From contig JAFQUG010000156.1 in NCBI GenBank assembly GCA_017408625.1, positions 1-6,434 on the forward strand: DNA of 6,434 nucleotides. Direction: 5' to 3'. A program made the position numbers and the translations under genes. Shown here in pieces: positions 1 through 5,295 of the stretch (position 1 is its first letter; each line of letters starts with the position of its first letter). This stretch comes from Clostridia bacterium (GTDB taxonomy: Bacteria; Bacillota_A; Clostridia; Oscillospirales; CAG-272). The notes beneath the pieces are model-generated. The model did no database searches and was not told the DNA's origin. It worked only from the letters and a program-made list of their open reading frames with translations.

Positions 1-956
1 CAGATCGAGCCGCCGCCGATACCGACCTTGATGAAATCCGCGCCGCAATCGGCAAGGAAACGGAAGCCCTCACCGTCCACGACGTTACCTGCGCCGACCT
101 TCACGCTCTCGCCGTACTTCTCACGAACGAAGGCGATGGTGCGCTTCTGCCACTCGGAATAGCCCTCCGAGGAGTCGATGCACAGCACGTCTGCGCCTGC
201 CTCAACAAGTGCGGGCACGCGCTCTGCATAGTCACGGGTATTGATGCCCGCGCCCACGATGTAACGCTTTTGGTCATCCAGCAGCTCCATGGGATTCTTC
301 TTGTGCTGGTCGTAGTCCTTGCGGAACACGAAATAGCACAGCTTGCCGTCCTTGGAGACGATGGGCAGCGAGTTGAGCTTGTTCTCCCAAATAATATCGT
401 TTGCTTCCTTGAGCGTGGTGCCCTCGGGCGCGGTAATGAGCTTTTCCAGAGGAGTCATGAAGGTGGCGATCTTGTCGCTCATCTCCATGCGACTGATGCG
501 GTAATCGCGACCCGTTACGATGCCTAGCAGCTTGCCGTTGGGCGTACCGTCCTCGGTGATGGCAACGGTGGAGTGTCCGCTTTGCGCCTTGAGCTCCAGC
601 ACGTCGGCAAGGGTCTGATCGGGGCGCAGATTGGAATCGCTGCGCACAAAGCCTGCCTTATAGCCCTTGACCTTGGCGACCATGGCCGCCTCGTCCTCAA
701 TGCTCTGCGAGCCGTAAATGAAGGAGACACCGCCCTCCTGTGCCAGCGCAACGGCAAGGCGGTCGCCCGAGACCGACTGCATGATGGCCGAGACCAGCGG
801 AATATTCATCGAAAGCGCGGGCTCCTCGCCGCGGCGGTAACGCACGAGAGGCGTACGCAACGACACATTCGAGGGAATGCATTCACTCGAGGAATAGCCC
901 GGAACCAGCAGATATTCGTTAAAGGTATGCGAGGGCTCGGAGTAATAAGTTGCCAT
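1..956 (-). CDS. guaB: IMP dehydrogenase, N-terminal 318 residues (partial at window edge)
   Basis: Cytoplasmic enzyme that oxidises IMP to XMP with NAD+, the committed step to GMP. My reading from ATG at 956 gives [20 protein letters not shown]. It runs uninterrupted to GIGGGSI at residues 312-318; the last two bases of the window (TG on the minus strand) begin the next codon, expected to be catalytic Cys319. Residues about 12-95 are the first part of the barrel ([11 protein letters not shown] at 51-61). About 104-215 is a CBS-pair insert ([16 protein letters not shown]), followed by the second barrel part with GAGINTRDY (235-243), [12 protein letters not shown] (256-267) and [10 protein letters not shown] (285-294). 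GGGSIC and DSSEGYS, in place of GPGSIC and DTAHGHS, mark the variant IMPDH class found in many anaerobes. An AAAAGGAG site lies 8 nt before the ATG. It has its own promoter, but symporter readthrough may also feed it. Guanosine monophosphate reductase is the only serious alternative; the CBS pair argues against it. Confidence 0.95.
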   Translation of the reverse strand, partial: MATYYSEPSHTFNEYLLVPGYSSSECIPSNVSLRTPLVRYRRGEEPALSMNIPLVSAIMQSVSGDRLAVALAQEGGVSFIYGSQSIEDEAAMVAKVKGYKAGFVRSDSNLRPDQTLADVLELKAQSGHSTVAITEDGTPNGKLLGIVTGRDYRISRMEMSDKIATFMTPLEKLITAPEGTTLKEANDIIWENKLNSLPIVSKDGKLCYFVFRKDYDQHKKNPMELLDDQKRYIVGAGINTRDYAERVPALVEAGADVLCIDSSEGYSEWQKRTIAFVREKYGESVKVGAGNVVDGEGFRFLADCGADFIKVGIGGGSI

Positions 957-964
957 AAATCGGT

Positions 965-972
965 CTCCTTTT
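965..972 (-). promoter_or_regulatory. Ribosome-binding site of guaB
   Basis: AAAAGGAG on the minus strand, with 8 nt between it and the ATG at 956-954. It fixes the start codon used for the IMP dehydrogenase. Confidence 0.85.
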
Positions 973-979
973 CGGATTT

Positions 980-994
980 ATCAAAATATTTGAT
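980..994. promoter_or_regulatory. Inverted repeat at the guaB transcription start, possible operator
   Basis: ATCAAA (980-985) and TTTGAT (989-994) form a perfect 6-bp palindrome around ATA. It covers the predicted +1 just downstream of the -10 box, a position where a bound repressor would block initiation. No regulator is identified, and an AT-rich palindrome of this size can occur by chance. Confidence 0.35.
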
Positions 995-996
995 TT

Positions 997-1025
997 ATTA
1001 TACTACAATTTTTTTGATTTTGCAA
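997..1025 (-). promoter_or_regulatory. Sigma-A type promoter of guaB
   Basis: On the minus strand, TTGCAA (1025-1020) and TATAAT (1002-997) are separated by exactly 17 bp in a very AT-rich stretch. The predicted start is near 990, giving a leader of about 34 nt, too short for a riboswitch. The -35 box begins only 17 bp after the symporter stop codon. The 4-of-6 match at -35 and full match at -10 suggest a fairly strong promoter. Confidence 0.8.
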
Positions 1026-1042
1026 GAGGGTGATGAAAATTG

Positions 1043-2410
1043 TCAGATTTTTTTTGGAATCAGGCCGCCAACCAAAATGATCAGGATCAAAATAGGGAGC
1101 ACAAAGCGGAAATAGTGGCGCAGGGCGCGGGGCATTTTCAAGCCCTTGCCCGTATTACATTCCTCCAAATAATTGTCAAAGCCCCAGCCCCAGCGGGTCA
1201 CGCAGAACAACAGATAGATCAGCGCGCCAAGGGGCAAGAGCAGGTTGCTGACGATGAAATCCTCGGTATCCAGAATATCTCTGCCGCCGATCAGCTTGAC
1301 GTCGCTCCAGACGTTGTAGCCGAGGATGCACGGCAGGCTGGCCACAAGGATAAAGACGGCGTTGACCACGACCGATTTGATCTTGGAAAGACGCAAATTC
1401 TCCTCGGTTGCGGCAATGAGATTTTGGAATACGGCAATGATGGTGGTAAAGCTGGCGAAGGACATAAAGAGGAAGAACAGCGTTCCCCAGAGTCGACCGC
1501 CCGCCATGTTGGCAAAGACACGGGGCAGCGTAATGAAGATCAGCGAAGGGCCTGCGTCCGGCTGAACACCGAAGGAGAAGCAGGCGGGGAAAATGATCAG
1601 CCCCGACATCAGCGCGACAAAGGTATCCAGACTGCAAATACGCACCGACTCGCCAAGCAGTGTGTGCTCACGGGACATGTAGCTGCCGAAGATCTCCATG
1701 GAAGCAATACCGAGACTTAAGGTAAAGAAGGCCTGATTCATGGCCGCAGTGATCACGTTCCAAAGCCCCTGATCCCACGCACGCTCAAAATCGGGCAGCA
1801 GATAGAACTTGATGCCCTCCCCTGCTCCGTCCAGCGTACAGCTGTTTACCGCAAGCACCACGATCAGCACAAGGAGTCCGAGCATCATCCATTTGGAAAT
1901 GCGCTCCAGTCCCTTTTGCACCCCGAAGCTGCAAACAAGAAAGCCTGCGACCGTAATAATTGCCATCCAAAGGATCATCTCCCATGGGCTTGCCAGCATT
2001 TCGGAAAACACGCTGCCGACCGCATCCGAACTCACACCAACAAAGCGACCTGTGAGAAACTTGACAAAATAGCCGAACATCCAGCCCGCAACCGTGGTGT
2101 AATACATCATCAGCAGATAGCAGCCAAGGATGCAGAACCATCCGTGGATGTGCCATTTATGCCCCGGCTTTTCGAGTGCGCGATAGCTCCCCACCGCGCC
2201 CTGACGGCTCGCACGTCCCACGGCGAACTCCATGGTCAGCACGGGCACGCCCATGATGAACAGGAACAACAGATAAAACAGCACAAACGCACCGCCGCCG
2301 TTCGCCCCCGTCACATACGGGAACTTCCACACGTTGCCGATGCCGATGGCACACCCCGCGCTCACCAAAATAAAGCCGAGGTTGGATTTGAATTTTTCAC
2401 GATTTGCCAT
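1043..2410 (-). CDS. Sodium-dependent neurotransmitter/amino-acid symporter (NSS/SNF family), 455 aa
   Basis: Inner-membrane transporter of the LeuT/MhsT type that couples Na+ entry to amino-acid uptake; the substrate cannot be read from sequence. TM1 carries the family signature GNVWKFPY (residues 25-32), followed by GANGGGAF. I see 11 hydrophobic segments, roughly 11-31, 39-65, 88-118, 145-164, 172-191, 217-245, 261-281, 304-332, 346-365, 384-406 and 433-451, fitting the 11-TM bacterial subgroup. TM8 has FASFTT (318-323), matching the Na2-site Ala/Thr/Ser region of LeuT. TM7 begins SLDTF, and Asp262 may replace the chloride of animal homologues (inference). The frame stays open upstream to 2596, but I chose ATG 2410: it has AAAAGGA 7 nt upstream, an ideally spaced promoter whose start point falls inside the longer frame, and a normal family N-terminus. 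It diverges from the purine permease, and no terminator separates it from guaB. Confidence 0.93.
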   Translation of the reverse strand: MANREKFKSNLGFILVSAGCAIGIGNVWKFPYVTGANGGGAFVLFYLLFLFIMGVPVLTMEFAVGRASRQGAVGSYRALEKPGHKWHIHGWFCILGCYLLMMYYTTVAGWMFGYFVKFLTGRFVGVSSDAVGSVFSEMLASPWEMILWMAIITVAGFLVCSFGVQKGLERISKWMMLGLLVLIVVLAVNSCTLDGAGEGIKFYLLPDFERAWDQGLWNVITAAMNQAFFTLSLGIASMEIFGSYMSREHTLLGESVRICSLDTFVALMSGLIIFPACFSFGVQPDAGPSLIFITLPRVFANMAGGRLWGTLFFLFMSFASFTTIIAVFQNLIAATEENLRLSKIKSVVVNAVFILVASLPCILGYNVWSDVKLIGGRDILDTEDFIVSNLLLPLGALIYLLFCVTRWGWGFDNYLEECNTGKGLKMPRALRHYFRFVLPILILIILVGGLIPKKI

Positions 2411-2417
2411 AGTAACG

Positions 2418-2424
2418 TCCTTTT
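2418..2424 (-). promoter_or_regulatory. Ribosome-binding site deciding the symporter start
   Basis: AAAAGGA on the minus strand, 7 nt before ATG 2410. It supports this start over the longer open frame that extends to 2596. Confidence 0.8.
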
Positions 2425-2432
2425 CTTTTTTC

Positions 2433-2441
2433 TTACCGATT
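2433..2441. repeat. Direct repeat TTACCGATT, copy 1 (near symporter +1)
   Basis: A 9-bp sequence found again exactly 54 bp away at 2487-2495. This copy overlaps the predicted transcription start of the symporter gene. The pair may be operator half-sites for a regulator, which is inference from position only. Confidence 0.4.
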
Positions 2442-2470
2442 ATTGTATCACACTCCACGCATAAAGTCAA
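2442..2470 (-). promoter_or_regulatory. Sigma-A type promoter of the symporter gene
   Basis: Minus strand TTGACT (2470-2465), 17-bp spacer, TACAAT (2447-2442); each box has one mismatch to consensus. The predicted start is near 2435, leaving a leader of about 25 nt. The -35 box sits inside the loop of an inverted repeat (ACTCCAC 2452-2458, GTGGAGT 2479-2485). The whole promoter is also bracketed by a direct repeat of TTACCGATT. Confidence 0.8.
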
Positions 2471-2486
2471 CTGCTTGAGTGGAGTT

Positions 2487-2495
2487 TTACCGATT
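2487..2495. repeat. Direct repeat TTACCGATT, copy 2 (upstream of symporter -35)
   Basis: Second exact copy of the 9-bp sequence, about 17 bp upstream of the symporter -35 box. With the first copy it brackets the promoter and the 7-bp inverted repeat ACTCCAC/GTGGAGT. Confidence 0.4.
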
Positions 2496-2548
2496 GTCAC
2501 TACATACAAAAATGTGTCGGTTTTGTGAAGTTTTTTTGTTTTGTTGCA

Positions 2549-2577
2549 TTGACACATCGAAAAGCGAATGATATAAT
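2549..2577 (+). promoter_or_regulatory. Perfect-consensus sigma-A promoter of the purine permease
   Basis: TTGACA (2549-2554), 17-bp spacer, TATAAT (2572-2577), a complete match to the housekeeping consensus. Transcription should start near 2584, leaving a leader of about 47 nt that cannot hold a purine riboswitch. ATGTGTC (2512-2518) and GACACAT (2551-2557) are inverted copies, the second overlapping the -35 box, so a repressor site is possible but unproven. Confidence 0.88.
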
Positions 2578-2621
2578 AAGGATAGTCATCGGGCAATCGA
2601 TCGACGAATACAAAAAGAAAC

Positions 2622-2625
2622 GGAG
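2622..2625 (+). promoter_or_regulatory. Ribosome-binding site of the purine permease
   Basis: GGAG, 6 nt before ATG 2632. It is the only plausible Shine-Dalgarno sequence near the start and confirms it. Confidence 0.75.
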
Positions 2626-2631
2626 AATGCT

Positions 2632-4116
2632 ATGAACAAGTTTTCCAAGCTTCTTGGCTTCGACCCCCTCGCCAAGAAGACAAGCGTCAAAACCGAGATC
2701 ATTGCGGGCATCGTTACGTTCCTTGCAATGGCCTACATTTTGACGGTCAACCCCAACCAGATCCTGTACGCGAGCACATCAGACCCCAGATGGTCCTCCC
2801 TGTTCATCGCCACAGCGTTTGGCGCGATCATCGGCACACTGCTGATGGCCTTCCTTGCCAAGATGCCGCTGGCACAAGCGTCGGGTATGGGTTTGAACTC
2901 GCTGCTCGGTACGATCATCGGCGGCGGCGTCGGCGCTTACAGCGTTTACGTGTTTGAGTTTACGGTCGGTCAGGCGTTTATGATGGTGCTGATTTCGGGT
3001 ATCATCTTCCTTCTGCTCTCCCTGATCTCGATCAAAGGAAAGACCGTTCGTGAGCTGGTATTTGACGGTATGCCCGTTTCGATACGCAGCGCGATCTCGG
3101 TCGGCATCGGCTTGTTCATTGCCTATATCGGCTTCCAGAACGCACAGGTCATCGTTGCCAATCAGTACACGCAGGTCGCTCTTGCAGACTTCACCAATTG
3201 GGATACCTGCAAGACTGCTGTTGTTGCATTGATCGGCCTGTTCCTCATCGCAATTCTGGATAAGCTCAATGTCAAGGGCTCCGTGATCCTCGGCATCCTC
3301 GGTGCGACCGTTGTCGGCATTCCCTTCGGCGTGACCAATGTCAAGGTCATCACCGGCTCCGAGGGCGTTTCTTGGAAATTCTGGGAGAACCTTGCAAACT
3401 TCTTTACCGTTGGCGAGAACAGCGTATTCGGCTCCTTCACCGACGTATTCTCCACCGGCTTCCCCGCAGGCTCTCTCTTTACCGTGATCATGCTGATCAT
3501 CACGATGTGCATGATCGATATGTTCGATACGATGGGCACGATCGTGGGCTGCTGCGGCGGTAACCGCATCCTCTCCGACGAAAACAACAAGCCCCACAAC
3601 TACGGTAAGATTATGATGTCCGATGCAATCGCGACCTGCGCGGGCTCTATGCTCGGCACCTCCACCGTCACCACCTTCGTGGAGTCGGGTGCAGGCGTTT
3701 CCGCAGGCGGCAGAACGGGTCTTACGGCCTTCACCACCGCTTGTATGTTCCTGCTTGCCATTTTTGCAATGCCAATGTTCGCGATGATCCCCTCCGCTGC
3801 GACCGCAGCTGCGCTGATCTACGTGGGCGTTCTGATGATGAAGCACAACATCAAGAGTGTGGATTTCAGCACTGCGATCAACGCAACCTCTGCGTTCTTG
3901 ACGATCTCGGTCATGGTGCTGTCCTACTCGATCACCAAGGGCATCGGTATCGGCCTGCTCTCCTACACCATTATGTCGGCTCTTGCGTACCTCGTGGAGC
4001 TGATCGTGGCATCGGTCAAGAAGACCGAGAAGCCCACTTGGAACGTTTCGATCGTTGCGATCGTGGTGTCTGCACTCTTCGCCGTTTACTTCTTCGTTCC
4101 CGCAACGCTGTTCTGA
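2632..4116 (+). CDS. NCS2 family purine permease (AzgA/PbuG type), 494 aa
   Basis: Polytopic inner-membrane permease, expected to import a purine base (adenine, guanine or hypoxanthine) with protons; the exact base cannot be told from sequence. The N-terminus has the family pattern TEIIAGIVTFLAMAYI (21-36) followed by LTVNP. The first substrate-site motif is QASGMGLNS (82-90), where classical members have APGMGLNA. The second half has MFDTMGT (297-303), then GTSTVTTFVESGAGV (342-356) and GGRTGLTA (359-366), the most conserved AzgA-type stretch. The C-terminal half is strongly hydrophobic through residue 494. It is slightly longer than the 430-450 residues usual for PbuG, partly because of a loop near 240-270. 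It is a single-gene transcript with a consensus promoter and a terminator 2 nt after the stop. It likely feeds the salvage side of the pathway in which the neighbouring guaB acts. Confidence 0.93.
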   Translation: MNKFSKLLGFDPLAKKTSVKTEIIAGIVTFLAMAYILTVNPNQILYASTSDPRWSSLFIATAFGAIIGTLLMAFLAKMPLAQASGMGLNSLLGTIIGGGVGAYSVYVFEFTVGQAFMMVLISGIIFLLLSLISIKGKTVRELVFDGMPVSIRSAISVGIGLFIAYIGFQNAQVIVANQYTQVALADFTNWDTCKTAVVALIGLFLIAILDKLNVKGSVILGILGATVVGIPFGVTNVKVITGSEGVSWKFWENLANFFTVGENSVFGSFTDVFSTGFPAGSLFTVIMLIITMCMIDMFDTMGTIVGCCGGNRILSDENNKPHNYGKIMMSDAIATCAGSMLGTSTVTTFVESGAGVSAGGRTGLTAFTTACMFLLAIFAMPMFAMIPSAATAAALIYVGVLMMKHNIKSVDFSTAINATSAFLTISVMVLSYSITKGIGIGLLSYTIMSALAYLVELIVASVKKTEKPTWNVSIVAIVVSALFAVYFFVPATLF

Positions 4117-4118
4117 TT

Positions 4119-4161
4119 CAAACACAAAAAAGCCCCCACACGGGGGGCTTTTTTGTGTTTG
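4119..4161 (+). terminator. Intrinsic terminator of the purine permease (bidirectional form)
   Basis: Nineteen-base arms at 4119-4137 and 4143-4161 pair perfectly around a 5-nt loop. The GC core is GCCCCC/GGGGGC, flanked by A-tract and T-tract (six T at 4149-4154), so it can stop transcription on either strand. It begins 2 nt after the permease stop. The hairpin is identical to the ssrA terminator 171 bp away. Confidence 0.92.
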
Positions 4162-4179
4162 GTGGACCCGAGGAGAATC
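4119..4179. repeat. 61-bp direct repeat, copy 1: terminator plus displaced tmRNA 3' end
   Basis: Base-for-base identical to 4290-4350. It contains the terminator hairpin and, read on the minus strand, the tmRNA CCA end, the 3' strand of the acceptor stem, the 3' half of the T stem and part of the T-loop. Beyond 4179 similarity collapses: the copy reads AGAACTCTACC where tmRNA has GAACTCCTGTCC, giving a broken T stem and an 8-nt loop. It is therefore a non-functional fragment. The break inside the T-loop is typical of an integrase attachment-site duplication. Confidence 0.9.
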
Positions 4180-4289
4180 AGAACTCTACCAACGCGCACC
4201 GCGCGTTGCCTTGAAGATTCTCTGTGCATCTTCAGCCCTTTTGCTCTCTTGGAATCTTCCGCAGGATTTCTCGCGCCCCCCGAGCACGC
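4180..4289. other. 110-bp non-coding spacer between the two 61-bp repeats
   Basis: I find no convincing gene here. It holds a strong hairpin, CAACGCGC (4190-4197), ACC loop, GCGCGTTG (4201-4208), and a wider inverted repeat, GAAGATTC (4213-4220) with GAATCTTC (4252-4259). It is either the residue of a once larger insertion at the ssrA 3' end or the original spacer between permease and ssrA. Confidence 0.5.
4190..4208. repeat. 8-bp GC-rich hairpin in the spacer
   Basis: CAACGCGC and GCGCGTTG pair perfectly around ACC. No T-tract follows on either strand, so it is not an ordinary intrinsic terminator. It starts 11 bp past the end of the first 61-bp repeat. Confidence 0.6.
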
Positions 4290-4333
4290 CAAACACAAAA
4301 AAGCCCCCACACGGGGGGCTTTTTTGTGTTTGG
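4289..4333 (-). terminator. Intrinsic terminator of ssrA
   Basis: Twenty-base arms at 4289-4308 and 4314-4333 pair perfectly around a 5-nt loop. On the minus strand a GC core is followed by six T. The arm overlaps the encoded CCA of tmRNA, so 3' processing must open or trim this stem. The hairpin is symmetrical enough to work on both strands. Confidence 0.92.
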
Positions 4334-4350
4334 TGGACCCGAGGAGAATC
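4290..4350. repeat. 61-bp direct repeat, copy 2: functional ssrA 3' end plus terminator
   Basis: Identical to 4119-4179. Here the sequence continues without a break into the rest of the tmRNA, so this is the functional copy. It covers the terminator, CCA, the acceptor 3' strand (4335-4341), the T-stem 3' strand (4342-4346) and the first four bases of the T-loop complement (4347-4350). Confidence 0.9.
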
Positions 4351-4693
4351 GAACTCCTGTCCGAAAACCTATTCACAGGACCTTCTTCGTGGGTAGTCTA
4401 TGCTTTGTGATTCCCTTTGGGCGGCGGTCACAGACACCCTCCACCCGCAGGTAGCCCTTTTTTGCATGATCGGTACAAGTGCGAACTCCCGATGCATGTT
4501 CACCACTGCTTGACGCCCCAACCGTGGCCGTGGTACTCCTCGGCGGGACGGGCGGCCTTAAGCCGCGGCACTGCCCTTAGGCAGCCAGTGCGACGTTTTC
4601 GTCAGCGTTTAATTTTAAGGTGAGCCTTTAACTATTGCTCAACACGCCACGCTTATCCTGCTTCAAAATCCCCGTCGAAACCTTTACGGGCCC
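4331..4693 (-). ncRNA. ssrA: Transfer-messenger RNA (tmRNA), 363 nt with encoded CCA
   Basis: tmRNA rescues ribosomes stalled on broken mRNAs: charged with alanine, it enters the A site with SmpB and then serves as template for a degradation tag. The 5' end GGGCCCG (4693-4687) pairs over 7 bp with CGGGTCC (4341-4335), with a G-U wobble at pair 3, the alanyl-tRNA synthetase identity element, and the 3' end is ACCA. Near the 5' end is the hallmark GGTTTCGACGGGG. The T arm is AGGAG, TTCGATT, CTCCT (4358-4342). The tag frame starts at GCT 4606 and ends at TAA 4577, encoding ADENVALAA. This is a standard one-piece tmRNA. It has its own promoter and lies just downstream of smpB on the same strand. 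Its last 20 bases belong to the 61-bp repeat also found at 4119-4179. Confidence 0.97.
4577..4606 (-). other. tmRNA tag-peptide reading frame (ADENVALAA, stop)
   Basis: Nine codons and TAA, with resume codon GCT preceded by TTAAAC. With the alanine delivered by the tRNA part, the added tag would be AADENVALAA. The terminal ALAA is the usual signal recognised by ClpXP-type proteases. The choice of GCT as resume codon follows from family alignment of the ALAA-stop end and the usual Ala resume codon. Confidence 0.88.
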
Positions 4694-4700
4694 TTATAAA

Positions 4701-4723
4701 AACGGCGCGTTTTTCACACCGTT
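4701..4723 (-). promoter_or_regulatory. Hairpin plus U-run in the ssrA 5' leader
   Basis: On the minus strand AACGGTGTG and CGCGCCGTT can pair over 9 bp (two G-U pairs) around an A5 loop, followed by more T just before the mature 5' end at 4693. The predicted transcription start (about 4721) trims one or two outer pairs. It could guide RNase P processing or act as a weak attenuator; both are inference. Confidence 0.45.
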
Positions 4724-4727
4724 ATCT

Positions 4728-4756
4728 ATTATATTGCGATTTTAAGCTATTGTCAA
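4728..4756 (-). promoter_or_regulatory. Perfect-consensus sigma-A promoter of ssrA
   Basis: Minus strand TTGACA (4756-4751), 17-bp spacer, TATAAT (4733-4728). Transcription should begin near 4721, leaving a leader of about 28 nt removed by processing. The -35 box starts only 8 bp after the smpB stop codon, so ssrA can be expressed independently of smpB and at a high level. Confidence 0.9.
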
Positions 4757-4764
4757 GTCCAAAT

Positions 4765-5241
4765 TCAAAATTCGCGGCTACCGCCCTTATAGGCACGCTC
4801 AATGTCACGCTTGGCACTGGCGCGCGCCATATCCTCGCGCTTGTCGTAGAGCTTTGTGCCGCGGCAAAGGCCGATCTCCAGCTTCACGCGCGAGCCCACA
4901 AAATACAGCGACAGCGGGATGACCGAAAAGCCCTTTTCTGCCGATTTGCCCGAAAGGCGCAGGATCTCGCGCTTGTGCATCAGCAGCTTTTTGGGGCGCA
5001 GGGGGTCACGGTTAAACAGGTTCCCTTTTTCGTATGGGCTGATGTGCATGCCCAGTGCAAAGATCTCTCCGTTTTTGAAGGAGCAATAGGAATCCTTCAG
5101 ATTGACCGCCCCTTGGCGCAGGCTTTTGACCTCGGTGCCAAACAGCTCCAGTCCTGCCTCGAATTTTTCATCCACGAAATAGTCGTGCCATGCCTTTTTG
5201 TTCTGTGCGATCACACGCCCCTGCGGCTTTCTGTCTGCCAT
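4765..5241 (-). CDS. smpB: SsrA-binding protein SmpB, 158 aa
   Basis: Small basic RNA-binding protein that binds tmRNA and delivers it to the A site of stalled ribosomes; its tail probes the empty mRNA channel. The family blocks are in order: VIAQNKKAWHDYFV (10-23), GTEVKSLR (35-42), NLKDSYC (47-53), GMHISPYEKGN (64-74), DPLRPKKLLMHK (79-90), and the basic C-terminal tail ending KRDIERAYKGG. Length is normal for SmpB. ATG 5241 is fixed by AAGGAGG 7 nt upstream. The ssrA promoter begins right after the stop, and the adjacent smpB-ssrA order is a common bacterial arrangement. No clear promoter lies in the 54-bp gap upstream, so it is probably transcribed with the two genes before it. Confidence 0.98.
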   Translation of the reverse strand: MADRKPQGRVIAQNKKAWHDYFVDEKFEAGLELFGTEVKSLRQGAVNLKDSYCSFKNGEIFALGMHISPYEKGNLFNRDPLRPKKLLMHKREILRLSGKSAEKGFSVIPLSLYFVGSRVKLEIGLCRGTKLYDKREDMARASAKRDIERAYKGGSREF

Positions 5242-5248
5242 CCTGACC

Positions 5249-5255
5249 CCTCCTT
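5249..5255 (-). promoter_or_regulatory. Strong ribosome-binding site of smpB
   Basis: AAGGAGG on the minus strand, complementary to the 16S 3' end over 7 bases, 7 nt before ATG 5241. It indicates efficient translation. Confidence 0.88.
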
Positions 5256-5295
5256 TTTTGAAAATTTTGCCAATTCGCTCTTATTTTATGCAGCA

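Noticed and set aside
1040..1720. 226-codon plus-strand frame opposite the symporter
   Set aside because: The composition is that of a reversed membrane-protein gene and no motifs are recognisable, so it is a shadow frame.
2411..2596. 62-residue N-terminal extension of the symporter
   Set aside because: The extension covers both promoter boxes and the ribosome-binding site of the ATG at 2410, and adds no recognisable NSS sequence.
2578..2631. Purine riboswitch upstream of the permease
   Set aside because: The leader from the predicted start is about 47 nt, and no aptamer-like three-way junction with terminator is visible.
2779..4125. Long open frame (448 codons) on the minus strand opposite the purine permease
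   Set aside because: Its translation is rich in His, Asp and Arg, with no hydrophobic core or family motif. It is the antisense shadow of a strongly supported permease gene.
4119..4200. A second tmRNA or tRNA gene
   Set aside because: Only the 3' acceptor strand and half a T arm are present. The T stem is mispaired, the loop is 8 nt, and no matching 5' half is found in the spacer.
4119..4350. Insertion sequence or CRISPR repeat as the source of the direct repeats
   Set aside because: There are only two copies, no transposase, no terminal inverted repeats bounding the unit and no regular spacer series. The repeat content is simply the tmRNA end and terminator.
4055..4623. Several short plus-strand open frames across the terminators and tmRNA
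   Set aside because: They read through two identical terminator hairpins and the antisense of a structured RNA, which explains their repeated peptide segment.
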